Assembly (NCBI GenBank): GCA_036946415.1
Contig: JAQIJD010000001.1
Coordinates: forward strand, 62,001-126,000
Direction: 5' to 3'
Origin: Sphingomonas_Q fennica_A
GTDB taxonomy: Bacteria; Pseudomonadota; Alphaproteobacteria; Sphingomonadales; Sphingomonadaceae
Length of the DNA: 64,000 nucleotides
Part shown: positions 25,408 to 33,505 of the stretch, piece after piece
Numbering within the stretch: position 1 is the first letter of the stretch
Layout of the letters: the number at the start of each line of letters is the position of its first letter
Position numbers and translations under genes: made by a program
Notes under the pieces: model-generated
The model's database searches: none
What the model saw: only the letters and a program-made list of their open reading frames with translations
Told to the model about the DNA's origin: nothing

Positions 25408-26353
25408 TTACGCCGCCCGCGCCGCCTGCTCGCGATGCTCGCGGGGGGCCATGCCGTAGCGGGCGCGGAACGAGCGGCTGAAGTGGGCGGAATTGACGAA
25501 GCCCCAGCCGAAGGCGATCTCGGTGATCGATCGTTCGGAAAGGCGGGGGTCGATCAGGTCGCGCTCGCACCGTTCCAGCCGGGCGGACCAGATGAATTGG
25601 GCCAGCGTCTGCCCGTCGCCGCTGAACGCCTTGTGGAGGTAGCGCTTGGAATAGCGCAGGCGGGTGGCGATCGTGTCGATCGACAGGTCGGGATCGCGCA
25701 GGTTGCGCAGCACGGTGCGGGCGATGCGATCGCGCACCGTTTCGGCCGCGGTGATGCGCGGGGCGGCATCCATCTGCTGGGTGACGGCGAGGCTGGCCAG
25801 CTCGGCCAGCGTCTGCCCCAGGCCGATCGATCCGGTGCTGCCGACGCCCTCGGCCTCGTCCAGAGCGGTCTGGCTGGCGGTGCGGAGGACGCGGCTGAGA
25901 CCGTCCGAGCGAAAGGCGCGGTTGGGGGCGGCGCGCACCATCCTGGCGAGCGCGCGGCTGGTATCGCCGTGGGGCAGCAGCAGCACCAGCTGATCGAGAT
26001 CGCTGACGTTCTGCATCCGATAGCCGCGCGACACGTCGTAGACCGCCCAGTCGCCCGCGCTCAGCACGGTGCGGCGCTCGTCCTGTTCGAGGGTGGCAGG
26101 TGCCGCCCAATTGGAAGACGAGCTTGAAGAAGGGCGACTGATTGCCGCCGGTGAAGCGGCGCGGTTTACCGTCGGCATGGCTGCGCGCGTCGATCCGGCA
26201 GAGGCGGACGTCGCCCAATTGGGCGAGGGTGACGGTGCCGTCGAACATATGGCCCGCGTCTTCGGACGCGATCGTGCGGCGGAGGCGGGGCGGAGGGGCG
26301 GCGACGCCCCCGCCAGCGCCTGCCTGCATCCTGCCCGCGGCTGCGTCCGCCAT
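25408..26353 (-). pseudogene. AraC-family regulator with a single-base frameshift
   Basis: Starts at ATG 26353 (MADAAAGRMQAG) behind GGGAGACGGGCT. The first frame carries the N-terminal cupin-like domain to SPFFKLVFQLGGT. The second frame continues ATLEQDERRTVLSAGDW, and ends with an AraC DNA-binding domain: LSIDTIATRLRYSKRYLHKA and EIAFGWGFVNSAHFSRSFR, the two helix-turn-helices. One surplus base at about 26098 accounts for the switch. The rest is intact, so this is either a recent mutation or a sequencing error. It is divergent from the PQQ dehydrogenase gene at 26525 and convergent with the receptor, and would be their regulator. Confidence 0.9.
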
Positions 26354-26524
26354 AGCCCGTCTCCCATCCCTTTGGCGTGCGCGGTTCGCCGCGCATCGTG
26401 CTGAAAACATTGTGTGCTACCCATGTCGGCGGCACGCAAGCGCCTTGTTGGCGGGCCGGGCAAAGCAAGGCGGCGGTGCGCTGCCAGCAAAGCCGGGGCA
26501 CGCCGATCGCGGGATGGTGGCGGC

Positions 26525-28669
26525 ATGACGGAATTCGACAGGACGGGCGTGGCCCGGCGGCGGCGGTGGGGCAAGCGGACGGCGGGCGGCATCGCGCTGA
26601 TGGCGGCGGTGGCGGCGCTGGCCGCACCCCCGCAGCCCGCGGCGGTGAACGGCGCGCGGATGCGCGCGGCGGATGCCGCCGGCGATGCGGGCAACTGGAT
26701 GTCGCACGGGCGGACGTGGGACGAGCAGCGCTTCAGCCCGCTCCGCCAGATCGACGACACCAATGCCGGCCGCCTCGGCCTCGCCTGGTATGCCGAGCTG
26801 GACACCTATCGCGGCGTGCAGGCGACGCCGATCGTGGTCGACGGGGTGCTCTACAACGCCTCCGTCTTCAACGTCGTCACCGCCTACGACGCCAAAACCG
26901 GCAAGGTGCTCTGGACCTACGATCCCAAGGTGGCGCGGGAGTGGGCGCGGCTCGCCTGCTGCGGCCCCAGCACGCGCGGCATCGCGGTGTGGCAGGGGCG
27001 CGTCTATATCGGCGCGCTCGACGGGCGGCTGATCGCGGTCGATGCGGGGACGGGCAAGGAGGTCTGGACGGTCCAAACCTTCGATCGCGCGCATCCCTAT
27101 TCGATCACCGGCGCGCCGCGCGTCTATGACGGCAAGGTCGTGATCGGCAACGGCGGCGCCGATTATGGCGTGCGCGGCTTCGTATCCGCCTACGATGCCG
27201 CCAGCGGCCGGCGGCTGTGGCGCTTCTATACCGTGCCCGGCAATCCGGCGGACGGGCCTGACGGCGAGGCATCCGACAGCGTGATGCCGATGGCCGCGAA
27301 GACCTGGACCGGCGAATGGTGGAAGGGCGGCGGCGGCGGCACCGCGTGGGACAGCTTCGCCTTCGACGAGAAGCGCAACCTCCTCTACATCGGCACCGGC
27401 AACGGCGGGCCGACCGTGCAGGCGTTCCGCAGCCCGCAGGGGGGCGACAATCTGTTCCTCTGTTCGATCGTCGCGGTGAATGCCGATACCGGCCGCTACG
27501 TCTGGCACTATCAGATGGTGCCGGAGGAGCAGTGGGATTACACCTGCACCCAGCCGATCGCGCTGGCCGACATCAGGATCGGCGGCCGCACCCGCCCGGT
27601 GCTGATGCAGGCGCCCAAGAACGGCTTCTTCTACGTCATCGATCGCGTCACCGGCAAACTCATCTCGGCGAAAAGCTACGTCCCCAATCTGTGGGCGAGC
27701 CGGATCGACCTGAAGACCGGGCGCCCGGTGCTGACGCCGGCGGCCAAGATCACCACCACGCCGTCTCTGATGACGCCGACGTGGATGGCGGCGCACACCT
27801 GGCATCCGATGTCCTACAATCCCGAGACCGGCCTCGCCTATTTCGCGGCGCAGGAGCAGTGGATCGTCCAGTCGCGCCTGCCGGACGGCGCCTACAAGCC
27901 GGTGCCGTTCCGTTCCAATTCGGGCAACGACTTCACCAGCCAGCCCGATCTGCGCCGCAAGTTGCAGGCGATCGCGGACAGCCGCGAGAAGGGCTTCCTG
28001 CTCGCCTGGGATCCGGTGCGGCAGAAGGAGGCGTTCCGCATCCCCTATCCCTATCCGGGATCGGGGGGCGTGCTGACGACGGCGGGCAACATCCTGGTGC
28101 AGGGCACGATCGAGAAGACGATCGCCGTCTATCGCGCCACGGACGGCAAGAAATTGTGGCAGATGCCGGTCGACAGCCCGGCGGTGGCGGGGCCGATCAC
28201 CTACAGCGTCGATGGCGAGCAATATATCGCGATCAACGCCAGCTGGGGCGGCCAGCCGGTCCACGGGCTGGAGGACAAGTCCCAGCCGTTCCGCTTCGCG
28301 CCGGCGCGGCTGCTGGTGTTCAAGCTGGACGCCAAGGGCGTCGCGCTGCCGCCGATGCCGCCGCCCCCCAAGGTGGCGCGCCCGCCCTACCTCACCGCAG
28401 ACGAGGCGACGGTGCGGCGCGGCGCCACCCTCTATGCCGATACCTGTTCGCGCTGCCACGGCGAGGGCGCGCGCGGCGGGGTGAAGGATCTGCGCTTCAT
28501 GACGGCCGAGACGCGCGCCCAGTTCAAGGCGATCGTGCTGGGCGGCATCCGCGCCGACCAGGGCATGGCGAGCTTCCGCGACATATTGAACGAGAAGGAT
28601 GTGGAGGCGATCAACGCCTATCTGATCGCCCGTGCCAACGAGGACTGGCAGGACGAGACGGGCGGGTGA
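26525..28669 (+). CDS. PQQ-dependent quinohaemoprotein dehydrogenase (type II)
   Basis: Periplasmic oxidation of an alcohol (or hydroxylated substrate), passing electrons through PQQ to a fused cytochrome c. 714 residues from ATG 26525: signal with RRRRWGKR before a hydrophobic run, eight-bladed propeller with WMSHGRTWDEQRFSPL at its start, the vicinal disulphide Cys145-Cys146 in LACCGPST that is typical of PQQ alcohol dehydrogenases, tryptophan-docking repeats such as DAKTGKVLWTYD, and a C-terminal cytochrome with haem motif CSRCH near residue 641. Start chosen over upstream frame extension because the extension overlaps the divergent promoter. A second, related enzyme is at 29273. Lupanine-hydroxylase or polyvinyl-alcohol-dehydrogenase-like substrates are possible. 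Confidence 0.92.
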   Translation: MTEFDRTGVARRRRWGKRTAGGIALMAAVAALAAPPQPAAVNGARMRAADAAGDAGNWMSHGRTWDEQRFSPLRQIDDTNAGRLGLAWYAELDTYRGVQATPIVVDGVLYNASVFNVVTAYDAKTGKVLWTYDPKVAREWARLACCGPSTRGIAVWQGRVYIGALDGRLIAVDAGTGKEVWTVQTFDRAHPYSITGAPRVYDGKVVIGNGGADYGVRGFVSAYDAASGRRLWRFYTVPGNPADGPDGEASDSVMPMAAKTWTGEWWKGGGGGTAWDSFAFDEKRNLLYIGTGNGGPTVQAFRSPQGGDNLFLCSIVAVNADTGRYVWHYQMVPEEQWDYTCTQPIALADIRIGGRTRPVLMQAPKNGFFYVIDRVTGKLISAKSYVPNLWASRIDLKTGRPVLTPAAKITTTPSLMTPTWMAAHTWHPMSYNPETGLAYFAAQEQWIVQSRLPDGAYKPVPFRSNSGNDFTSQPDLRRKLQAIADSREKGFLLAWDPVRQKEAFRIPYPYPGSGGVLTTAGNILVQGTIEKTIAVYRATDGKKLWQMPVDSPAVAGPITYSVDGEQYIAINASWGGQPVHGLEDKSQPFRFAPARLLVFKLDAKGVALPPMPPPPKVARPPYLTADEATVRRGATLYADTCSRCHGEGARGGVKDLRFMTAETRAQFKAIVLGGIRADQGMASFRDILNEKDVEAINAYLIARANEDWQDETGG

Positions 28670-28699
28670 CGGCTAGAATTTGCTCCACTTACGTGGATA

Positions 28700-28779
28700 C
28701 GGCACCAGCCCGCTCCCCCACCCGACCTCCCACAGCGTATCCTGATTGGGGGGTCGGGTGGGGGAGCGGGCTGGTGCCG
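28700..28779. repeat. 28-bp perfect inverted repeat, 24-base loop
   Basis: Positions 28700-28727 and 28752-28779 are exact reverse complements (CGGCACCAGCCCGCTCC... against ...GGAGCGGGCTGGTGCCG). The element lies 30 bases after the PQQ dehydrogenase stop, between convergent genes. It is longer than an ordinary terminator and lacks a T-run; a REP/MITE-type element is the likely nature. Confidence 0.9.
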
Positions 28780-28781
28780 CT

Positions 28782-28806
28782 CCTGATCCAGCTTTGCTGG
28801 ATCAGG
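28782..28806. terminator. 11-bp stem, TTT loop, 3' of the GNAT gene
   Basis: CCTGATCCAGC and GCTGGATCAGG form a perfect 11-bp stem around TTT, directly downstream of the GNAT gene's stop on the minus strand. No T-run follows on either strand, so intrinsic termination is uncertain; a Rho-dependent 3' end or a repeat-associated hairpin is possible. Confidence 0.5.
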
Positions 28807-28808
28807 CT

Positions 28809-29228
28809 CTAAAGACGTTTCTGGAGGAAGTGGCGCTGCCGGCCGATCGGATGATCGTCGATCGTGCCGAACAGCGTGAAGCCCTGCTTCTCGTAGAAGC
28901 CGCGCGCCTGGAAGTCGTAGGTGTCGAGCCAGATGCCGATGCAGCCGTGCGTACGGGCGATGGCTTCGGCCGCTTCCAGCAGATGCGTGCCGTGATCGGC
29001 GCCGCGATAGCCTTCGGGCACTGCCAGATATTCGACGAACAGCCAGTCGTAGGCACAGCGACCCCACAGGCCACCGACCGACGCGCCCCCCTCGTCCTTC
29101 AGCAGCACCGCCACCGGGCGGGCGCGGGGATCGCCCGCCTGCCCGATATTATAGGCCCGCAACGGCGCGAGGATCGCCTCACGATCGGCATCGGACGGCG
29201 TATCGGGAATCGAAAGGCGGAGCGTCAT
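28809..29228 (-). CDS. GNAT-family N-acetyltransferase
   Basis: 139 residues. The central strand-loop-helix LFVEYLAVPEGYRGADHGTH followed by LLEAAEAIARTHG is the acetyl-CoA binding segment of the fold, with R-G-x-x-x-G as the pyrophosphate loop, and ARGFYEKQGFTLFG is the usual C-terminal strand-helix pair. Substrate unknown. It lies 44 bases downstream of the end of the seven-gene operon and may be read with it, but nothing in its sequence links it to that pathway; unlike those proteins it is cytoplasmic. Confidence 0.85.
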   Translation of the reverse strand: MTLRLSIPDTPSDADREAILAPLRAYNIGQAGDPRARPVAVLLKDEGGASVGGLWGRCAYDWLFVEYLAVPEGYRGADHGTHLLEAAEAIARTHGCIGIWLDTYDFQARGFYEKQGFTLFGTIDDHPIGRQRHFLQKRL

Positions 29229-29272
29229 TGGGAAGTGATAGTCCGTAACGGACCTGTATCAACCGCCGGCCG

Positions 29273-31372
29273 TCAATGCGGCCCGCCACCCCCGCCGCCG
29301 CCGGTGCCCCAATCCTCGTTGGCCCGCGCGATCAGATAGGCGTGGATCGCGTCGGCCTGCGGTTTCGTCAGGATGTCGGCGAAGCTCGCCATGCCGAGAT
29401 CCTTGCGCGCGCCGCCCAGCACGATCGCGTCGAACTGGGCGTGCGTCTCGGGCGTCATGCGGCGCAGATCCTTCACCCCGCCCAGCGCGTTCTGGCCGTG
29501 GCAGACCGCGCACGTCTGCGCATAGAGCGCGGCGCCCTCCTTCACCTGCGCCTCGCTGGCGCGGAGCGGCGGGGGCGGGGGAACGGGATCGGCGGCTTTC
29601 ATCGGCGGCAGTTTGACGGTGCCGCCCAGCCGGAAGACGAGCAGGCGGGCAGGCGCACGCGGCATCTCCGTGCCGGCGCCGCGTTCGACCTGCGCGGCGC
29701 CGCCGCCCCAGCCGGCGTTGACCGCGACATATTGGACGCCGTCCACCGCGTAGCTGATCGGGCCGGAGACGGGCGCGCTCTGCACCGGCATCTCCCAGAG
29801 CAATTTGCCGGTGCGCGCGGCGAAGGCGGCGAAGGTCTGGCGGGTCGTCCCTTCGAACACGAGATCGCTGGCGGTGACGAGCACGCCGCCGTTGCCGTGG
29901 CGCGGCAGCGGCACGCGCCACGCGGCCTTCTGCGCCACCGGATCCCACGCCGTAAGGTAGGCGCGTTCCATCGCATCGGCCTGCTTCTGCAACGCCTGCC
30001 GCTTCTTCAGCGCCTCGCCCGTATAGCCGCCCCAGCCGGCGTTGGAGCGGAACGGCTGCGACTTCCAATTGGGATCATAAGCGTAGGGCAGGCCGGATTC
30101 ATAGGTGGGCAGATAGGCGAGGCGGGTCTTGGGGCTGAACGCCATCGGGAACCAATTGTGCGCGCCGCCCGGCCCCGGCATCACCAGCACCGGATCTGTG
30201 CCGTAATGCGCCGCCGGGTTCACCGCCGGCCGCCCCGTCTTCGGATCGATATGGCTCGCCCAATTGACCGGCGCGATCTTCCCGGCCGACAGGAATTTCC
30301 CCGTCCGCCGATCGAGCACGTAGAAGAAGCCGTTCTTGGGGGCCTGCATCAGCACCGGGGTCGGCTTGCCCCCGATCGGCAGCTCCGCCTGGATGATCGA
30401 GCTGGTGCAGGTATAGTCCCAGTCCTCGCCGGGGACCATCTGGTAATGCCAGGCATAAGCGCCGGTATCGGCATGCAGCGCCACGATCGAGCAGACGAAC
30501 AGATTGTCGCCCTTGCCGTTGCTGCGGTGCTTCCACGAGAGCGGCGATCCGTTGCCGGTGCCGACGAACACCAGTTTGTTGGCCGGATCGTAGGCGATCG
30601 CGTCCCACGGATTGGCGCCGCCGCCCAGCCGCCAATATTCGCCGTCCCACGTCTTCGCCGCCATCGCCATGACGGGATCGGACGCTTCGCCGTCGGCCCC
30701 CTTGGCGGGATCGCCGGGGGCGAGGAAGAATTTCCAACGCTTGGCGCCCGTATCGGCATCGTAGGCGGAGACGAAGCCCCGCACGCCGAAATCGCCGCCC
30801 GAATTGCCGACGACGACCTGCCCGTCGAACACGCGCGGCGCGCCGGTGATCGAATAGGGCATGTCCTTCGGCGTCGTCTGCACGCTCCAGACGGGTTTGC
30901 CGGTCCTGCGATCCAGCCCGATCAGCCGCCCGTCGAGCGTGGCGATGATCGCCTTGTCGCGCCAGAGGGCGAGGCCGCGCGCCACCGGCTCGCAGCAGGC
31001 GTAGCGGCCCCATTCGCGCGGCACCTGCGGATCGAACGTCCACAGCGGCTTGCCGGTGCGCGCGTCGTAGGCGGTGGCGATGTTCCACGCGCTGACGTTG
31101 TAGAGTACGCCATCGGCGTAGAGCGGCGTCGCCTCCACCCCGCGATAGGTATCGAGATCGGCGAACCAGGCGAGGCCGAGCGTGGCGACGTTGCCGGCAT
31201 CGATGCGGGTCAGCGGGCTGAACCGTTGCGCATCGTAGGTGCGCCCGTCCGCCAGCCAGTCCCCCGCGCTGGGCGCGGCGAGGCGGGGGGCATCGACCTG
31301 ATTGCCGTCGCCGGCGGCGGCCGCCAACAGGAGGAGCGGGCTCCCCCAGCGGAGCATCGTGTTGCGCGTCAT
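29273..31372 (-). CDS. PQQ-dependent quinohaemoprotein dehydrogenase, operon copy
   Basis: 699 residues from ATG 31372, which overlaps the stop of the gene before (ATGA). Signal peptide MTRNTMLRWGSPLLLLAAAA; propeller start WLADGRTYDAQRFSPL; vicinal Cys pair in YACCEPV near residue 125; C-terminal haem motif CAVCH near 619. The tail ends in an unusual run of glycines (WGTGGGGGGGPH). It shares the domain plan and many blocks with the enzyme at 26525 (VLMQAPKNGFFYV, YLIARANEDW in both), so the two are paralogues facing each other. Last gene of an operon whose other products also appear exported; probably the oxidising step of that pathway. Confidence 0.92.
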   Translation of the reverse strand: MTRNTMLRWGSPLLLLAAAAGDGNQVDAPRLAAPSAGDWLADGRTYDAQRFSPLTRIDAGNVATLGLAWFADLDTYRGVEATPLYADGVLYNVSAWNIATAYDARTGKPLWTFDPQVPREWGRYACCEPVARGLALWRDKAIIATLDGRLIGLDRRTGKPVWSVQTTPKDMPYSITGAPRVFDGQVVVGNSGGDFGVRGFVSAYDADTGAKRWKFFLAPGDPAKGADGEASDPVMAMAAKTWDGEYWRLGGGANPWDAIAYDPANKLVFVGTGNGSPLSWKHRSNGKGDNLFVCSIVALHADTGAYAWHYQMVPGEDWDYTCTSSIIQAELPIGGKPTPVLMQAPKNGFFYVLDRRTGKFLSAGKIAPVNWASHIDPKTGRPAVNPAAHYGTDPVLVMPGPGGAHNWFPMAFSPKTRLAYLPTYESGLPYAYDPNWKSQPFRSNAGWGGYTGEALKKRQALQKQADAMERAYLTAWDPVAQKAAWRVPLPRHGNGGVLVTASDLVFEGTTRQTFAAFAARTGKLLWEMPVQSAPVSGPISYAVDGVQYVAVNAGWGGGAAQVERGAGTEMPRAPARLLVFRLGGTVKLPPMKAADPVPPPPPLRASEAQVKEGAALYAQTCAVCHGQNALGGVKDLRRMTPETHAQFDAIVLGGARKDLGMASFADILTKPQADAIHAYLIARANEDWGTGGGGGGGPH

Positions 31373-32130
31373 CTGGGCGGTTCTCCGATCGGCTGGGTTC
31401 CGTCCGCCAGCCGGCCCGTCTGCCGCCAGCGCGCCTGCGCGGCGCTGCCGGGCGGGCCGGCGAGCGCGCCGACCGGCTCGACGGGGAAGGGCTTGCCCGT
31501 CACCGGATTGGGATAATGGAAGGGGACGATCCAATAGGCGGGATAGGTGAGGTAGACGGTGGACGGCGGCAGATCGGGCACCGGGCCGAATTTGTCGGGC
31601 CAGGTGTTGGGGGTGGCGCTCTTTCCCCAGCCGTCCCACCCGGTATACATGGTGAACGGCCCGGTCAGCCGGCTGATCTTCCAGATGCCGCCCTCCTTCA
31701 CATAGCCATTCTCGTAGAGCGGCAACCCCCAGCCGCCGTTGGCCATCACGAACGCGCGCGAGCGGACCCAGCCCTGCCGCCCGTCGGCCGACACGTCGGG
31801 GATGGTCTGGAACTGCATGTGGTTGATGAGCATATTCTCCTTCGTGCCGTCCGGCCCGAAGGACTTCTGCATATATTCGAGGACGCGGGCCTTGCCGGTG
31901 AAGAGGCCCTTGCCGCCGATCTCCAGCGTCGCATCGTCGCTGAACAATTCGGCCAGCTGCGTCCACTGGCCCTTGTCGACGAAATAGCCGTAGGCGCGCT
32001 GGAGCCGTTCGATCTGGTTGAGATCCTCCAGCCGGGTGATGCGCGCATCGAGCGCGGCGAGCCTGTCGGCGGTGGTCGCGGCCGGCGCCGGGGCGGCGGC
32101 GAGGAGGAGGGCGAGGGCGATCGTCCGCAT
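31369..32130 (-). CDS. Exported SnoaL/NTF2-like protein 1
   Basis: 253 residues starting at ATG 32130 (MRTIALALLLAAAPAPA, a signal peptide). The first half has the SnoaL-like cone fold pattern: LEDLNQIERLQRAYGYFVD, GQWTQLAELFSDDATLEI, then GWVRSRAFVMA and a YVKEGGIWKISRL strand. The C-terminal half ends in FHYPNPVTGKPFP, a motif shared with the two following paralogues. Fold members include polyketide cyclases, dehydratases, isomerases and ring-hydroxylase small subunits; which activity applies is unknown. ATG overlaps the stop of paralogue 2 by one base. Confidence 0.85.
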   Translation of the reverse strand: MRTIALALLLAAAPAPAATTADRLAALDARITRLEDLNQIERLQRAYGYFVDKGQWTQLAELFSDDATLEIGGKGLFTGKARVLEYMQKSFGPDGTKENMLINHMQFQTIPDVSADGRQGWVRSRAFVMANGGWGLPLYENGYVKEGGIWKISRLTGPFTMYTGWDGWGKSATPNTWPDKFGPVPDLPPSTVYLTYPAYWIVPFHYPNPVTGKPFPVEPVGALAGPPGSAAQARWRQTGRLADGTQPIGEPPR

Positions 32131-32831
32131 CACCGGCGCGCCTCCCCCAGCACGCTGTCCGCACCCTGCACGATCGGGATCGGCTTGCCCGTCACCGGAT
32201 GCGGATAGCTGAACGGCGGCACGAAATTGCCCGGAAAGCTGCGATAGACATGGGTCGGCGGGCGATCGGGCGGGAACAGCGCGCTCGGCCCTTCCATCCG
32301 ATAGGCGGATTTCATCGGCCCCAGATCGTAATCGGTCATCGCCACGGGGTAGAAATGGAGTGCTGCGATCTTCCACCGCCCGCCTTCCTTCACATAGTCG
32401 TTCTCGTAGAGGCCGACGCCCCAGATGCCGTTGTCGCCGGGCCGCGCCTGCATCACCATCCCCTGCCAGCGGCCGGTGGCGGTGCGGCCGTCGGCGGCGA
32501 CGGTGACGATCCCCTGCAACTGCATGTGGGTGTTGAGATGGCCCGCCACCGGCCCGGCCGGCCCCGCCAGCAGCAGTGCGCGGCGGATGCGATCCGGCCC
32601 GATATAGACGCCGCGCTGGCCATATTCGTAGGTGCCGCGCGCCGCGAACAGCGCTGCCACCTGATCCCACAGCCCCTTGTCGAAATAATAGCCGTAGGTC
32701 GCCTGGAGATTCTCGATCGCGTCCCGATCCTCCAGCCGTTCGACGCGCTGGCGATAGGCGGCGAGGTCGGCGGCGGTCTGCGCCGTCACCGGCGCGGCCG
32801 CAAGCAGGGCGGCGAATGCGAAGCGGATCAT
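32130..32831 (-). CDS. Exported SnoaL/NTF2-like protein 2
   Basis: 233 residues, signal peptide MIRFAFAALLAAAPVTAQ. Fold landmarks LEDRDAIENLQATYGYYFD, GLWDQVAALFAARGTYEYG, NTHMQLQGIVTVAADG and YVKEGGRWKIAALHFYPV match paralogues 1 and 3; the tail has FSYPHPVTGKPIP. Start ATG overlaps the previous stop (ATGA at 32828-32831). The His in NTHMQ and Tyr/Asp residues lining the cone could serve as an active site, but I cannot assign the reaction. Confidence 0.85.
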   Translation of the reverse strand: MIRFAFAALLAAAPVTAQTAADLAAYRQRVERLEDRDAIENLQATYGYYFDKGLWDQVAALFAARGTYEYGQRGVYIGPDRIRRALLLAGPAGPVAGHLNTHMQLQGIVTVAADGRTATGRWQGMVMQARPGDNGIWGVGLYENDYVKEGGRWKIAALHFYPVAMTDYDLGPMKSAYRMEGPSALFPPDRPPTHVYRSFPGNFVPPFSYPHPVTGKPIPIVQGADSVLGEARR

Positions 32832-33505
32832 CGCGCCGCCCCCGTCACCGGCCGGCCGCTGACCGGGTTCGGCGCATGGAACGGCGGCAGTTGCGCGGCG
32901 GGGAAGGGGGTGTAGCGGACGGTGGGCGGCCGGTCGGGCGGCATCGCCCGCGCCGCGGCGCTCACCGCCAGCCCCTCGCCGGGTTTCAGTCGCGCCCAGC
33001 CCTTCTCGTACGGGGCGACGAAATTGACGTAGAGGTGGAGGCGGCGGATCTTCCAGATGCCGCCCTCGCGGACATAGTCATTCTCGTAGAGGCCGTCGCG
33101 CCATTCGGCATGCTGCTTATACTGGCCGAGCATGCCGAGATCGCGCCACCGGGCCTTGGCGCTCAGCCCATCCGCGGCGACGTCGATCACCGGCTGGAGC
33201 GTCACCCATTCGTTGAGCTGGCCGTAGGCGAGCCCGTCCTGCCCGCCGTGCAGCGCCTTCAGGTAGGCGGCGATACGCGGGCGGCCGGCATAGACGCCGT
33301 CGATGCCGATCTCGATCGTGCCGTCGTCGGCGAAGAGATCGGCCGCTTCCTGCCACAGCCCGCGATCGACGTAGAAGCCGAAGGCGCGTTGCAGCTTGCG
33401 CACGGCACGCGCCCCTTCCAGCCGTTCGACCCGGATCGTCAGCGCCGCAATCTCGCGGTCGATCGCGGCCGGGGTGGCGGCGGCGAGCAGCAGGGCGGCG
33501 ATCAT
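32828..33505 (-). CDS. Exported SnoaL/NTF2-like protein 3
   Basis: 225 residues with a short signal-like start (MIAALLLAAATPAA). Same order of blocks as its neighbours: LEGARAVRKLQRAFGFYVD, GLWQEAADLFADDGTIEIG, YVREGGIWKIRRLHLYV, and a tail FHAPNPVSGRPVT. It is the most divergent of the three in the middle and lacks the NxHMQ block (it has NEWVTLQ). First of the three tandem copies in transcription order; ATG overlaps the stop of the SMP-30-like gene. Confidence 0.83.
   Translation of the reverse strand: MIAALLLAAATPAAIDREIAALTIRVERLEGARAVRKLQRAFGFYVDRGLWQEAADLFADDGTIEIGIDGVYAGRPRIAAYLKALHGGQDGLAYGQLNEWVTLQPVIDVAADGLSAKARWRDLGMLGQYKQHAEWRDGLYENDYVREGGIWKIRRLHLYVNFVAPYEKGWARLKPGEGLAVSAAARAMPPDRPPTVRYTPFPAAQLPPFHAPNPVSGRPVTGAAR

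Noticed and set aside
26040..26160. Programmed frameshift in the AraC gene.
   Set aside because: No slippery run or downstream structure is evident at the switch; a simple surplus base explains it.
26417..28459. A 680-codon minus-strand frame.
   Set aside because: Antisense of the PQQ dehydrogenase; repetitive composition and no recognisable domain.
28782..28806. Intrinsic terminator in the strict sense.
   Set aside because: The stem is good but no T-run follows on either strand; listed with low confidence only.
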